From: Bradyrhizobium ivorense
GTDB lineage: Bacteria > Pseudomonadota > Alphaproteobacteria > Rhizobiales > Xanthobacteraceae
Assembly: GCF_900696085.1 (NCBI RefSeq)
Contig: NZ_CAADFC020000013.1
Location: 248,001 to 312,000 of the forward strand
DNA: 64,000 bases
Reading direction: 5' to 3'
Shown here piece by piece: positions 40,136 through 50,339 of this stretch. Under the pieces are notes generated by a model. The model had not been told where the DNA came from, made no database searches, and was given only the letters and a program-made list of their open reading frames with translations. Within the stretch, counting starts at the first letter, position 1. Each line of letters begins with the position of its first letter. The position numbers and the translations under genes were made by a program.

Positions 40136-41674
40136 TGTCAGTAGCTCGTGATCTGTCGCCTGTTTGTAGCTCGTGAAGTGTCGTGTTTTTGGTGCCCCGG
40201 GACAAAGGGGGCACGATGGGCACGGCATCCATTCACGAGGGGGTACGACGGATGCGGTTTTCAGATTTGCTGGAACGGACGGAGGCGAGGGAACTGACGC
40301 AGGAGGGCGCTGCGGAGCTCCTCGGGGTCAGTGTTCGGACCTTCCAACGCTGGGCGGAGCGTTATGAGGCGGAGGGCGATGACGGGCTGGTCGACCGACG
40401 CATGGGACGGCGATCGCCACGGCGGGCGCCGGAGGCAGAGCTGGAGCGGATGCTGGGACTGTTCCGCGACAAATACGCGGACTTCACGGTGAAGCACTTC
40501 CACGAGCAGTTGCAAAAGCGGCATGACTATGTGCTGGGCTATACGGTGACGAAGCTCGCCCTGCAGGCGGCGGGCCTGGTACGGAAGGCGCCGAAGCGTT
40601 CGGCGCACCGTAAGAAGCGCCCACGCCGGCCGCTGCCGGGGATGCTGCTGCACCAGGATGGGTCGCGCCACGTCTGGATCGAGGGTCTGCCGGCGATGGA
40701 CCTGATCGTGACGATGGACGATGCGACCAGCGAGGTCTACTCGATGCTGCTGGTCGAGGAAGAAGGCACGGCCTCGACGTTCCTGGCCCTGGGCGAGGTG
40801 ATTGGCGAGCGTGGCTTGTTCTGTGCGCTCTACACCGATCGCGGCAGCCATTATTTCCTTACCCCGAAGGCTGGCGAGAAGGTCTCGAAGACGCAACAAA
40901 CCCAGGTGGGACGGGCTTTGTCGCATCTTGGGATCGAGCATATCGCAGCCTATTCGCCGCAGGCGCGGGGGCGCTCCGAGCGGCTGTTTGGCACGCTGCA
41001 GGACCGCCTGCCAAAGGAGCTGCGGCTCGCCGGGATCAAGACGGTCGAAGCCGCCAATGCGTGGTTGAAGGCGCATTACATCGCCGAACACAACGCCGCA
41101 TTTGCGATCAAGGCCGAACAGCAAAGCACCGCCTTCGTTGCCGACCGCCACGAGGCCTGGCGCGAGGCGCTGTGCGTGATCGAGGAGCGAACCGTCGCCA
41201 ACGACAATACCGTCGCATGGAAAGGTCGCCGGCTGCAGTTGCCGGAGAGCCGGCTGAGGCCTCACTTCGTCAGGGCCCTGGTGCGGGTGCATGAGTATCC
41301 CGATGGCACCGTCAGCGTGTTCCTCGGCCCGCATCGATTGGCGAGGTTTAGCGCCAACGGACAGCAGATCAGCCCCGACGCATCTCAGCCTGGCAGCGTG
41401 CTCGGAGCCGTCAAGGACAAGCCCTGGCGGGCGCGCAAGCGCGCGTCCTTGACCGCTCCTGCGCGCGCCGCCGTCGAGAAAGCGCGGGTCGGGACGGAGA
41501 AACGGGCTTCAAATCGAACAAAGAAACCCGCCCGCAGGGCTGACCAGACCGCTCCATCCATGGCATGACAAACCCGGCGCTCCCGTCCACGCCTTCCGGG
41601 GGCGCCCAAAACTCCAAAACGAAGGCGACAGATCACGAGCTACAAAAACACGACATCTTCACCCGCTACGGACA
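40136..41674 (+). mobile_element. Insertion sequence, ISNCY-type, about 1.54 kb
   Basis: One transposase gene with related ends: left TGTCAGTAGCTCGTGA, right (reverse complement) TGTCCGTAGCGGGTGA. Each end holds two copies of a GTAGC..GTGA motif. On the left GTAGCTCGTGATCTGTCG (from 40141) is outer and GTAGCTCGTGAAGTGTCG (from 40166) inner; on the right the order is swapped, with the ATCTGTCG type inner (41623-41643). These are probably transposase binding sites. No clear target duplication was seen. It splits an interspersed repeat. Confidence 0.8.
40216..41568 (+). CDS. ISNCY-family DDE transposase
   Basis: A 450-residue protein from ATG 40216, with AAGGGGG upstream; an earlier GTG at 40183 is possible. 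The N-terminal helix-turn-helix includes LTQEGAAELLGVSVRTFQRW. The DDE/RNase H-like core has LLHQDGSRHVW (first Asp), LYTDRGSHYFL (second Asp) and ARGRSERLFGTLQDRLP (Glu). A basic C-terminal tail ends KKPARRADQT. No frameshift or stop is visible, so the element may still be active. Confidence 0.9.
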   Translation: MGTASIHEGVRRMRFSDLLERTEARELTQEGAAELLGVSVRTFQRWAERYEAEGDDGLVDRRMGRRSPRRAPEAELERMLGLFRDKYADFTVKHFHEQLQKRHDYVLGYTVTKLALQAAGLVRKAPKRSAHRKKRPRRPLPGMLLHQDGSRHVWIEGLPAMDLIVTMDDATSEVYSMLLVEEEGTASTFLALGEVIGERGLFCALYTDRGSHYFLTPKAGEKVSKTQQTQVGRALSHLGIEHIAAYSPQARGRSERLFGTLQDRLPKELRLAGIKTVEAANAWLKAHYIAEHNAAFAIKAEQQSTAFVADRHEAWREALCVIEERTVANDNTVAWKGRRLQLPESRLRPHFVRALVRVHEYPDGTVSVFLGPHRLARFSANGQQISPDASQPGSVLGAVKDKPWRARKRASLTAPARAAVEKARVGTEKRASNRTKKPARRADQTAPSMA

Positions 41675-41888
41675 GTGGCCTGGTCGAGCACTGGCCTGGT
41701 CGAGCACCGGCCGCCGCCGGCTACTTTGCATGGGGTTGTTTTCGCCATATTGGCAGCGCGCCCCTGCGACGGCCCCGCCGGGGCGGTCATTATTCCTAAA
41801 CGGGTTCTTAACGCGGCCGCCTTTATGATGGGCAGTCGGACGCGGGGTACGGCAGTCCGCGGGGCACCAAGCTTTCATCACCGGGCGC

Positions 41889-43286
41889 ATGAGCCAGACA
41901 TCGACCGAGCGGCTGAGGGACTATCTTGCGCAGCTTCCGCCGCAGTCGCAGGCGCTGCTGATGCGCGAGCTCGAGCGCGCGGTCGAGCGCGGCGAGGACA
42001 TTTCCGTCGCCAATCTGGTGCTGGAGCAGCTCCGCAAGATCGTCCGCGGCGCCGAGGCGGACGAGGCGATTCCGCCGCGCACCGACGACCCGGCGCGACT
42101 GCTGTTCCGGCCGCTCGAGCCGTTCCTCGCCGAGACCAATTTTCCGACCCGGCCGGGCCAGATCCGGCGCGCCTCGCTGCTGCCGGTCTGGCAGTGGCTG
42201 GCCCGCGAGGGCGCTCCTGACGCCGCCCGTGCGTTCGAGGCGGCGCTCGCCGCCGCATCGGATAACGGTCCGATGGAGGCCGCTGCGCGCAAATTCCAGC
42301 TCGTGGCTGCGGATGCCATTCTCAAGATCGCAACACCGGTGCAGAGCGACGATCGCCAGCGCGCGCTGGCCCGCGTCGGGCCGCCCAGCGTGGTCGAGGA
42401 TTTGCTGCCGATCGGCGTCGTTCTGCAGGCGCGCGAGGCGCTGGAGACGCTGGGCAACCGGCTGCCAAGCCAGATCCGGGTGTTTGCCGACGCCCAGATC
42501 GCCTCCGCCACCGATGCGCTCAAGGTGCCGTCGCTGCAGACCCCGCAACTGCTGCCGTTTGCGCTGTCCTTGATCGCGCAGCGGCTGGCCGCGCCCTGGC
42601 AGATCATCCGCCTCGCCGTCAAGATGGCGGCCTCCGACGACGAGTTGCGGGTTGCGTCCACGCCCTACGGGATCGCCGTCACCATCGCGCTGCACGATTT
42701 GTCGTTCGTCGCGGCTTGCCTGCGCACCGACATCCGGCGCGGCCGCTTCGAATATGTCGGCGAGCAGCTCAAGACCTTGCATGACGGCGTCCGCGGCCTG
42801 CGCACCGAGCTCGACCTGCGCAACGACTCGACCTGGGGCCGCCAGCTCACCTCGGTCCGCGCCGATACCTCCAACGCGCTGCAGTCGGAGATCGACAGCG
42901 TGCCGGGCCGGGTCCGCCGCATCCTGCGCCAGCGCGCCGACAAGGACATCTCCGCCGGCGCCAAGATCGACATGTCCGAGGTCGAGGACGCCGCAGCCTT
43001 GATCGATTTCGTCGCGGTGTGCCGCACCTATGCCGGCGAACTCGCCATCAACGAGGTGACGCTGCGGACCTTCTCCGACCTGCAGCACTATGTCGAGCAG
43101 TCGACCGAGGGGCTGGTGCAGTCGCTGCGCGGCGGCGACGCGCGGGTGCGTGCCTTCCGGCAGCAGCAGGTCAAGGCCGCGATCCGCTTCTGCGAGGTGC
43201 TGTTCGGCCACGACTATGCCTCGCTGATGAACCGGGCGGCCGAGAACGCCCTGACCGGCGAACGGAAGTCCTCCCGCGCCAGCTAG
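41889..43286 (+). CDS. Conserved hypothetical protein (465 aa)
   Basis: A cytoplasmic, mainly helical protein without a signal or membrane segment. Segments such as RLRDYLAQLPPQSQALLMRE, LLFRPLEPFLAETNFPTRPG and DIRRGRFEYVGEQLKTLHDG give it regular helices. It lies just before the ccm operon on the same strand, with 145 bp between them. I recognise no known domain. It appears to be a conserved gene of the Bradyrhizobium lineage. Confidence 0.8.
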   Translation: MSQTSTERLRDYLAQLPPQSQALLMRELERAVERGEDISVANLVLEQLRKIVRGAEADEAIPPRTDDPARLLFRPLEPFLAETNFPTRPGQIRRASLLPVWQWLAREGAPDAARAFEAALAAASDNGPMEAAARKFQLVAADAILKIATPVQSDDRQRALARVGPPSVVEDLLPIGVVLQAREALETLGNRLPSQIRVFADAQIASATDALKVPSLQTPQLLPFALSLIAQRLAAPWQIIRLAVKMAASDDELRVASTPYGIAVTIALHDLSFVAACLRTDIRRGRFEYVGEQLKTLHDGVRGLRTELDLRNDSTWGRQLTSVRADTSNALQSEIDSVPGRVRRILRQRADKDISAGAKIDMSEVEDAAALIDFVAVCRTYAGELAINEVTLRTFSDLQHYVEQSTEGLVQSLRGGDARVRAFRQQQVKAAIRFCEVLFGHDYASLMNRAAENALTGERKSSRAS

Positions 43287-43431
43287 CGAATACCGCCGCA
43301 AGATCGCGAAAACCGTGCGATTTCCGGGTTGATCGATCCAGTAATTGTCAATTGCCGCCCTCGCCGCCGGTAGTGTAAAGCGATTCTAAGGCGGCTTGCC
43401 GGAAGCCGCCGTTCCATCCGGGAACCGCTTG

Positions 43432-44538
43432 ATGACGCTGTGGTTTGTGTTCGCGCTGATGACGGTCGCGGCGATCTTCGCCGTGTTGTGGCCGCTCAGC
43501 CGAAGCGGGCGCACGGACGGCGGCGGCAGCGAGGTCGTGGTCTACCGCGACCAGCTCACCGAAATCGACCGCGACATGGCTGGCGGCATCATTGGCGCCG
43601 CCGAGGCGGACGCCGCGCGGATCGAGATCAGCCGCCGGCTGCTGGCGGCCGCCGACCAGAGCGGGCGTGAGGGGCCGCCGAAGGGCAGTCTCGGGCTGCG
43701 ACGCGCCGCCGCGACGCTGGCGCTGGTCGGATTGCCGGTGATTGCCGCAAGCTTCTATCTCATCCTCGGCTCGCCGCAGCTCGGCGATTTCCCGCTCTCC
43801 GAGCGCAGCCGGGTCGCCGACGCCAACCAGCCGCTGACCAATCTGGTGGCGCAGGTCGAGGCGCATCTGGAGAAGAACCCGACCGACGGCCGCGGTTGGA
43901 CCGTGCTGGCGCCGGTGCTGTCGCGGCTCGGCCGCTACGATGATGCGGTCCGCGCCTATCGCAATGCCATTACCTATGCCGGCGACAGCGCCGACCGCCG
44001 CGCCGATCTCGGCGAGGCGCTGCTGGGGACGTCCGGCGGCGTCGTCACTGCGGAAGCCAAGGCGGAGTTCGAGCGCGCGGTGGCGCTCAACGCCGACGAC
44101 GCCAAGGCCAACTATTTCCTCGGCCTCGCCGCCGAGCAGGACGGCCGCAAGCCCGATGCCGCCGCGATCTGGCAGAAGATGCTGGCGAAGGCACCGGCCG
44201 ACGCGCCGTGGCGGCCGCTGGTGCAAGCCGCGCTGGTGCGGGTCGGGGGCGTCTCGGCGCCGGCGCTGCCCGACGGCGCGGTGGCCGTGGCCAAGGACAT
44301 GAGCGAGGCCGATCGCGGCTCGATGATCCAGGGCATGGTCGATCGGCTGGCGACGCGGCTGAAGCAGAACGGCGACGATGTCGAGGGCTGGCTGCGGCTG
44401 GTCCGCGCCTACCTCGTGATGGGCGAGCGTGACAAGGCGATCAGCGCGCGCGCCGATGCCCGCCAGGCGGTCGCCAACGATGCGGAGCGGTTGCGTCAGC
44501 TCAATGAGGGGCTGAAGACTCTCGGGCTGGATGGATAG
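43432..44538 (+). CDS. ccmI: Cytochrome c maturation protein CcmI (CycH)
   Basis: A 368-residue protein from ATG 43432 ([20 protein letters not shown]). Two membrane helices: 1-20 and about 94-113 ([20 protein letters not shown]). A cytoplasmic loop between them has the leucine-zipper-like [15 protein letters not shown]. The periplasmic part has TPR repeats ([31 protein letters not shown]). CcmI holds apocytochrome c for heme attachment, with CcmH and CcmF. First gene of ccmI-E-F-H. A degenerate repeat-like stretch (44540-44586) lies before ccmE. Confidence 0.92.
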   Translation: MTLWFVFALMTVAAIFAVLWPLSRSGRTDGGGSEVVVYRDQLTEIDRDMAGGIIGAAEADAARIEISRRLLAAADQSGREGPPKGSLGLRRAAATLALVGLPVIAASFYLILGSPQLGDFPLSERSRVADANQPLTNLVAQVEAHLEKNPTDGRGWTVLAPVLSRLGRYDDAVRAYRNAITYAGDSADRRADLGEALLGTSGGVVTAEAKAEFERAVALNADDAKANYFLGLAAEQDGRKPDAAAIWQKMLAKAPADAPWRPLVQAALVRVGGVSAPALPDGAVAVAKDMSEADRGSMIQGMVDRLATRLKQNGDDVEGWLRLVRAYLVMGERDKAISARADARQAVANDAERLRQLNEGLKTLGLDG

Positions 44539-44597
44539 CGCATGACGCCGAAACACGTGCAGCGGATTTCGGAGACCATCATGCGCAAGGATGGATT

Positions 44598-45092
44598 ATG
44601 ACCAGGAAGCAACGGCGTTTGACCCTGATCGGCTGCGCGCTCGCGGTGCTCGCGATCGCTGCGGGCCTGGTGCTGAATGCGCTGCGCGATTCCATCGTGT
44701 TCTTCTCGACGCCCTCGATGGTCGCCGAGAAGCATCTCGGTCCCGGCAAACGCTTCCGCCTCGGCGGGCTGGTCGAGCCAGGCTCGCTCAAGCGCGGCGA
44801 CAATCTGGCGGTGAGTTTTACCGTCGGCGATGGCGGCGCGACGCTGCCGGTCGCCTACAAGGGCATTCTGCCGGACCTGTTCCGCGAAGGGCAGGGCGTC
44901 GTCGCCGAGGGCGCGCTCGATGCAGCCGGCGTGTTCCGCGCCGACACGGTGCTGGCCAAGCATGACGAGACCTACATGCCGAAGGACGTCGCCGATGCCC
45001 TGAAGAAGCAGGGCCACTGGAAGGACGATTACGGCAAGCCGGGCGAGAAGCCGAGCGCCTCGGCGGCGCCGACCCGGGGAGCGATGCGATGA
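44598..45092 (+). CDS. ccmE: Heme chaperone CcmE (CycJ)
   Basis: A 164-residue protein with an N-terminal membrane anchor (8-26) and an OB-fold periplasmic domain. The heme-binding motif is AKHDETYMP with H122 (covalent heme) and Y126 (axial ligand). It carries heme from CcmC to CcmF. Its stop overlaps the ccmF start (ATGA at 45089-45092). Confidence 0.95.
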   Translation: MTRKQRRLTLIGCALAVLAIAAGLVLNALRDSIVFFSTPSMVAEKHLGPGKRFRLGGLVEPGSLKRGDNLAVSFTVGDGGATLPVAYKGILPDLFREGQGVVAEGALDAAGVFRADTVLAKHDETYMPKDVADALKKQGHWKDDYGKPGEKPSASAAPTRGAMR

Positions 45093-47071
45093 TCGCTGAA
45101 AGCGGACATTATGCCCTGGTGCTCGCGCTCGGACTGGCGCTGATCCAGTCGGTGGTGCCGCTGCTCGGCGCGCGCTGGCGCGACGCCGCGCTGATGAATG
45201 TCGCGCGCTCGGCGGCACTGGCGCAATTGCTGTTCGTCGCAGCCTCGTTCGCCGCGCTGGTGACGCTGCACGTCACCTCGGATTTCTCCGTCGTCAACGT
45301 CTACGAGAATTCGCATTCGCTGAAGCCGCTGATCTACAAGATCACCGGCGTGTGGGGAAACCATGAAGGATCGATGCTGCTGTGGGTGTCGATCCTGGCG
45401 CTGTTCGGCGGCCTCGTCGCGGCCTTCGGCAACAATCTGCCGCTGTCGCTGCGCGCGCATGTGCTGGCGGTGCAGGCCTGGGTCGCCAGCGCGTTCTACC
45501 TCTTCATCCTGATCACCTCGAATCCGTTCCTGCGCATCGCCAATCCGCCGATCGAGGGCCGCGACCTCAATCCGGTGCTGCAGGACATCGGCCTCGCCGT
45601 GCATCCGCCGATGCTCTATCTCGGCTATGTCGGCTTCTCGATCTCGTTCTCCTTTGCAGTCGCCGCGCTGCTCGAAGGGCGGATCGACGCCGCCTGGGCG
45701 CGCTGGGTGCGGCCGTGGACGCTGATGGCGTGGATCTTCCTGACGCTCGGCATCGCAATGGGCTCCTACTGGGCCTATTACGAGCTCGGCTGGGGCGGCT
45801 GGTGGTTCTGGGATCCGGTCGAAAACGCCTCGCTGATGCCGTGGCTGGCCGGCACCGCGCTGTTGCATTCGGCGCTGGTGATGGAGAAGCGCAACGCGCT
45901 CAAGGTCTGGACCGTGCTGCTGTCGATCCTGACCTTCTCGCTGTCGCTGCTCGGCACCTTCCTGGTGCGCTCCGGCGTGCTGACCTCGGTGCACGCCTTC
46001 GCCACCGATCCGACGCGCGGCGTGTTCATCCTGCTGATCCTGTTCGTGTTCATCGGCGGCAGCCTGTCGCTCTATGCCTGGCGCGCGCCGGCGCTGAAGC
46101 AGGGCGGGCTGTTCGCGCCGATCTCGCGCGAAGGCGCGCTGGTGCTCAACAACCTGCTGCTTACCGTGGCCTGCGCGACCGTGTTCATCGGCACGCTCTA
46201 TCCGCTGGCGCTCGAGGTTTTGACCGGCGAGAAGATCTCGGTCGGCGCGCCGTTCTTCAACTTCACCTTCGCGCCGCTGTTCGTGCCGCTCTTGATCGCG
46301 GTGCCGTTCGGGCCGCTGCTGGCCTGGAAGCGCGGCGACCTGCTCGGCGCGGCGCAGCGGCTGCTGGCGGCCGGCATCGCCGCGCTGGTTGCGATCGCGC
46401 TGGTCTGGGCGTGGACCTATGGCGGCGCGACATTGGCGCCGCTCGCGATCGGGCTTGCGGTGTTCGTGATCATGGGCGCGCTGTGCGATCTCGCCGAGCG
46501 CGTCGGGCTGTTCCGGATCCCGCTGTCGATCTCGCTGCGCCGGGCGCGCGGCCTGCCGCGTGCGACCTGGGGCACGATCTTCGCCCATGCCGGGCTTGGT
46601 GTCGCCCTGATCGGGATCGTCTGCGAGACCACCTGGAACAGCGAATATATCGGCGCGATGAAGCCCAATGACGTCGCCAAGGTTGCCGGCTACGAGCTGC
46701 GGCTCGACGGCCTGACGCCGCGGCAGGGGCCGAATTTCCGCGAGATGCTCGCCCAGTTCACCGTCAGGCGCGATGGACAAGATGTCAGCGTGATGACGCC
46801 GTCGAAGCGCAATTTCACCACCCGCGGGGCCTCGACGACCGAGGCCGCGCTGCTGACCTGCGGCGCGAGCCAGCTCTATATCTCGCTGGGCGACACCTCC
46901 GCCGACGGCGCGATCGCGGTGCGGATCTATCACAAGCCGCTGGTGTTGATGATCTGGTGGGGACCGGTGCTGATGGCCTTTGGCGGCCTGCTGTCGCTGT
47001 CGGACCGCCGCTTGCGGGTCGGTGCGCCGAAGCCCGCCAAGGCGGCGCGTGCCTTGCAGGCTGCCGAATGA
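45089..47071 (+). CDS. ccmF: Cytochrome c heme lyase subunit CcmF (CycK)
   Basis: A 660-residue membrane protein with about 15 helices. The tryptophan-rich heme-handling WWD-type motif [20 protein letters not shown] is clear near residues 232-250. Other typical lines: [40 protein letters not shown] with a heme-ligand histidine, and [14 protein letters not shown]. It reduces CcmE heme and attaches heme to apocytochrome c. It overlaps ccmE and ccmH. Confidence 0.95.
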   Translation: MIAESGHYALVLALGLALIQSVVPLLGARWRDAALMNVARSAALAQLLFVAASFAALVTLHVTSDFSVVNVYENSHSLKPLIYKITGVWGNHEGSMLLWVSILALFGGLVAAFGNNLPLSLRAHVLAVQAWVASAFYLFILITSNPFLRIANPPIEGRDLNPVLQDIGLAVHPPMLYLGYVGFSISFSFAVAALLEGRIDAAWARWVRPWTLMAWIFLTLGIAMGSYWAYYELGWGGWWFWDPVENASLMPWLAGTALLHSALVMEKRNALKVWTVLLSILTFSLSLLGTFLVRSGVLTSVHAFATDPTRGVFILLILFVFIGGSLSLYAWRAPALKQGGLFAPISREGALVLNNLLLTVACATVFIGTLYPLALEVLTGEKISVGAPFFNFTFAPLFVPLLIAVPFGPLLAWKRGDLLGAAQRLLAAGIAALVAIALVWAWTYGGATLAPLAIGLAVFVIMGALCDLAERVGLFRIPLSISLRRARGLPRATWGTIFAHAGLGVALIGIVCETTWNSEYIGAMKPNDVAKVAGYELRLDGLTPRQGPNFREMLAQFTVRRDGQDVSVMTPSKRNFTTRGASTTEAALLTCGASQLYISLGDTSADGAIAVRIYHKPLVLMIWWGPVLMAFGGLLSLSDRRLRVGAPKPAKAARALQAAE

Positions 47072-47577
47072 TGTGGTCGCGCACCCTCGCTGCCGGCATG
47101 CTTGCCATGACCTTCGCGCTCGGCGCGATGCCGGCGCGTGCCGTGCTGCCCGACGAGATCATGACGGACCCGGCGAAGGAGGCGCGGGCCCGCGAGCTCT
47201 CCAGGGAGCTGCGCTGCATGGTCTGCCAGAACCAATCGATCGACGATTCGGAGGCGCCGCTGGCGCGCGACCTCCGTCTGTTGGTGCGCGAGCGGCTTGC
47301 CGCCGGCGACAGCGACCGCCAGGTGATCGATTTCCTGGTCGCCCGCTACGGCGAATTCGTGCTGCTCAAGCCGCGGGTCAACGAGCACACCCTGCTGCTC
47401 TGGCTGACCCCGCCATTCGCGCTTTTGGCGGGCGGTTTTGCGCTGTGGCATTTCAGCCGGCGCCGGCCAAACAAGACCAATGGCGACGCCTCCGCTGACC
47501 CGGCGCTGACGGCCGACGAAAAGGCCCGGCTGGAACGGCTTCTGGCCGCGCAATCCGCGCCGGACAAGCCGATTTAG
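47068..47577 (+). CDS. ccmH: Cytochrome c maturation protein CcmH (CycL)
   Basis: A 169-residue protein with a signal peptide (1-25) and the redox motif [14 protein letters not shown] (C50, C53), then a C-terminal membrane helix (about 113-130) and a cytoplasmic tail. It reduces the CXXCH cysteines of apocytochromes. It overlaps ccmF by 4 bp and is the last gene of the operon. Confidence 0.95.
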   Translation: MMWSRTLAAGMLAMTFALGAMPARAVLPDEIMTDPAKEARARELSRELRCMVCQNQSIDDSEAPLARDLRLLVRERLAAGDSDRQVIDFLVARYGEFVLLKPRVNEHTLLLWLTPPFALLAGGFALWHFSRRRPNKTNGDASADPALTADEKARLERLLAAQSAPDKPI

Positions 47578-47745
47578 TTCCCCCGTAAGCCATTCATTTG
47601 CCTGCGCTATTCTGCCGCATCGGCGCGCAGCTTGATTACCAAAGTTTAATTCCGCAGCCAGCGCGCTGTAAGGCTGATGACCCCATGTTCAGGCCCATCA
47701 GGTCCTGCCCCAAACAAACTGATTCTGGCCTTGGAGATTTCAAGA

Positions 47746-49335
47746 ATGACCGACCGTCCCGACCTCTCGTCCCTTCCATCCTACAAGGCGCCGAAGCGCT
47801 CGCTGTTCTCTGCCCGCAAACTCGCGCTGATGGCGACGGTCGTCGCCGGCCTCGGTGCCGCCACTTATGGTTTCAGCCCCTCGCACAATCCCGCTGATCT
47901 GTTCACGACCCCGGCGCACGCCCAGGTCAACAACGAGGTCCGCAAGGTTCAGCAGCCGGTCGGCTTCGCCGACATCGTCGAGCGCGTGAAGCCGTCGGTG
48001 ATCTCGGTCAAGGTCAACATCAACGAGAAACTTTCCAAGGACGACAGCGGCAACAGCGAGGACTCGCCGTTCCAGCCGGGTTCGCCGATGGAGCGCTTCT
48101 TCCGCCGCTTCGGCGGTCCGGACGGATTGCCCCCGGGTCTGCGCGGCGGACCGCGTGGCGGCGGCCGTGCGATCACCGGCCAGGGCTCCGGCTTCTTCAT
48201 CTCGGCCGACGGCTATGCCGTGACCAACAACCACGTCGTCGACGGCGCCGACAAGGTCGAAGTCACGACCGATGACGGCAAGACCTACACGGCCAAGGTG
48301 ATCGGCACCGATCCGCGCACCGACCTCGCGCTGATCAAGGTCGAGGGCGGTTCCAACTTCCAGTTCGCAAAACTCTCCGACAGCAAGCCGCGGATCGGCG
48401 ACTGGGTGCTGGCGGTCGGCAATCCCTTCGGTCTCGGCGGCACCGTGACCGCAGGCATCGTGTCCGCCTCCGGCCGCGACATCGGCAACGGCCCGTATGA
48501 CGACTTCATCCAGATCGACGCGCCCGTGAACAAGGGCAACTCGGGTGGTCCGGCGTTCGACGTGTCGGGCGAGGTGATGGGCGTCAACACCGCGATCTAC
48601 TCGCCGTCCGGCGGCAGCGTCGGCATCGCGTTCTCGATCCCCGCTCAGACCGTGAAGAGCGTCGTCGCCCAGCTCAAGGACAAGGGCACGGTCAGCCGCG
48701 GCTGGATCGGCGTCCAGATTCAGCCTGTCACCTCCGACATCGCCGACAGCCTCGGCATGAAGAAGGCGGAAGGCGCGCTGGTTGCCGAACCGCAGGCCAA
48801 CGGCCCCGCGGCCAAGGCCGGCATCGAGTCCGGTGACGTCATCACCGCCGTCAACGGCGAGCCGGTGAAGGATGCGCGCGAGCTCGCCCGCACCATCGGC
48901 GGCCTGCCTCCCGGCAATTCGGTGAAGCTCAACGTGCTGCACAAGGGTCAGGACAAGACCGTCAACCTCACGCTCGGCCAGCTGCCGAACAATCTCGAGG
49001 CCAAGGCCGACACCGACAACAGCGACAAGGGCAGCCCGAACCGCGGCACCGACGTGCCGAAGCTCGGCCTGACGGTGGCTCCCGCCAACAGCGTGGCCGG
49101 CGCTGGCAAGGAAGGCGTGGTCGTGACCGAAGTCGATCCCAAGAGTGCTGCCGCCGAGCGGGGCTTCAAGGAAGGCGACGTGATCCTGGAAGTGGGCGGC
49201 AAGACCGTCGGCACCGCCGGCGAGGTCCGCGATGCCATCACCTCGGCCCGCAGCGACAACAAGAACAGCGTTCTCATGCGCGTGAAGAGCGGCGGTTCGT
49301 CGCGCTTCGTGGCAGTGCCTTTGGCCAAGGGATAA
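47746..49335 (+). CDS. DegP/HtrA-family periplasmic serine protease
   Basis: A 529-residue Do-like protease from ATG 47746, with GGAG upstream. An N-terminal signal or anchor is at 20-42, and a likely cleavage follows AHAQ at 60. The trypsin-like domain has the triad H163 (NNHVV), D193 (RTDLALI) and S266 (GNSGG). A glycine/proline-rich LA-like loop lies at 124-143. Two PDZ domains follow (about 280-380 and 420-525). It degrades or refolds misfolded envelope proteins. The gene is monocistronic; a two-component pair begins 300 bp downstream. Confidence 0.95.
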   Translation: MTDRPDLSSLPSYKAPKRSLFSARKLALMATVVAGLGAATYGFSPSHNPADLFTTPAHAQVNNEVRKVQQPVGFADIVERVKPSVISVKVNINEKLSKDDSGNSEDSPFQPGSPMERFFRRFGGPDGLPPGLRGGPRGGGRAITGQGSGFFISADGYAVTNNHVVDGADKVEVTTDDGKTYTAKVIGTDPRTDLALIKVEGGSNFQFAKLSDSKPRIGDWVLAVGNPFGLGGTVTAGIVSASGRDIGNGPYDDFIQIDAPVNKGNSGGPAFDVSGEVMGVNTAIYSPSGGSVGIAFSIPAQTVKSVVAQLKDKGTVSRGWIGVQIQPVTSDIADSLGMKKAEGALVAEPQANGPAAKAGIESGDVITAVNGEPVKDARELARTIGGLPPGNSVKLNVLHKGQDKTVNLTLGQLPNNLEAKADTDNSDKGSPNRGTDVPKLGLTVAPANSVAGAGKEGVVVTEVDPKSAAAERGFKEGDVILEVGGKTVGTAGEVRDAITSARSDNKNSVLMRVKSGGSSRFVAVPLAKG

Positions 49336-49634
49336 CTATCTATGAGTAGGGAAGTGTCGCCGGCATCAGTCGCCCCCGCCGACGGCGCTTTCCGGGGGGC
49401 GGGCCCTTTGCTCGCTCCCACAGGTCCTTTCGATGGAACATGCCCCCCTCTGTCGGAAGGTCTAAGGGCGGTGAGGTCCCCCAGCCTCGCCGCCCGCTTT
49501 TTTCCCCGCCGCCTGATCCCGAATAGCGGAAGCCGGTTTTCCGGCCGGATCGCGCGTCAGCAATTATTTGCGACGATGCGCGGTCGGCTTGCATGTGCAG
49601 GCCGGCCGCGCCATGCTGAGAAAGGCCAATTCCC
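49336..49634. other. Intergenic region between degP-type gene and response regulator
   Basis: No gene is seen. GGGCGGGCCC (49396) and AAAGCGGG-type GC runs with CGCTTTTTTCC near 49495-49505 may end the protease transcript. The rest likely holds the two-component promoter. Confidence 0.35.
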
Positions 49635-50336
49635 GTGACCGCAACCGCTCCGCAAATGCGCATCCTGATCATCGAAGACGACCGCGAGTCCGCCGACTAT
49701 CTGGTCAAGGCATTCCGCGAAGTCGGCTACATCGCCGATCTTGCGTCGGATGGCGAGGAGGGGCTGTCGATGGCCGAGACCGGCGATTACGACGTGCTGG
49801 TTGTCGACCGCATGCTGCCGAAGCGGGACGGCCTGTCGCTGATCGGATCGCTGCGCGACAAGGGCAACCGCACCCCGGTGCTGATCCTCTCGGCGCTCGG
49901 CCAGGTCGACGACCGCATCAAGGGCCTGCGCGCCGGCGGCGACGACTATCTGCCAAAGCCCTATTCCTTCGCCGAGCTGCTCGCCCGCGTCGAGGTGCTG
50001 TCGCGGCGCAATGTCGGGCCGGCCGAGGAGACCACCTACAAGGTCGGCGATCTCGAGCTCGACCGTCTGTCGCATCGCGTCGCCCGCGGCAAGGATGAGC
50101 TGACCCTGCAGCCGCGCGAGTTCCGCCTGCTCGAATATCTGATGAAGCACGCCGGGCAGGTGGTGACGCGCACGATGCTGCTGGAGAACGTCTGGGACTA
50201 TCATTTCGATCCGCAGACCAACGTGATCGACGTGCACATTTCGCGGCTGCGCTCCAAGATCGACAAGGGTTTTGAGCGGCCGCTGCTGCACACGATCCGC
50301 GGCGCGGGCTACATGATCCGCGACGGCATCAGGTAG
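49635..50336 (+). CDS. OmpR-family response regulator
   Basis: A 233-residue regulator from GTG 49635; ATG 49656 (MRILIIEDD) is an alternative. The receiver domain has acidic pocket EDD (14-16), phosphoacceptor D58 (VVDRMLP), a LSALG switch residue and K near 108 (PKPYSF). The winged-helix DNA-binding domain is at about 135-228 (LTLQPREFRLLEYLMKHAGQ, DVHISRLRSKID). It pairs with the kinase starting 3 bp downstream. Confidence 0.93.
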   Translation: MTATAPQMRILIIEDDRESADYLVKAFREVGYIADLASDGEEGLSMAETGDYDVLVVDRMLPKRDGLSLIGSLRDKGNRTPVLILSALGQVDDRIKGLRAGGDDYLPKPYSFAELLARVEVLSRRNVGPAEETTYKVGDLELDRLSHRVARGKDELTLQPREFRLLEYLMKHAGQVVTRTMLLENVWDYHFDPQTNVIDVHISRLRSKIDKGFERPLLHTIRGAGYMIRDGIR

Positions 50337-50339
50337 ATC

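Noticed and set aside
41823-43301. Minus-strand frame opposite the 465-residue conserved gene
   Set aside because: It resembles an Arg/Gly/His-rich shadow; the plus frame has normal composition and a good start.
45029-46933. Long minus-strand frame opposite ccmF
   Set aside because: Composition is dominated by Arg, Gln, Asp and His, typical of an antisense frame of a membrane protein gene.
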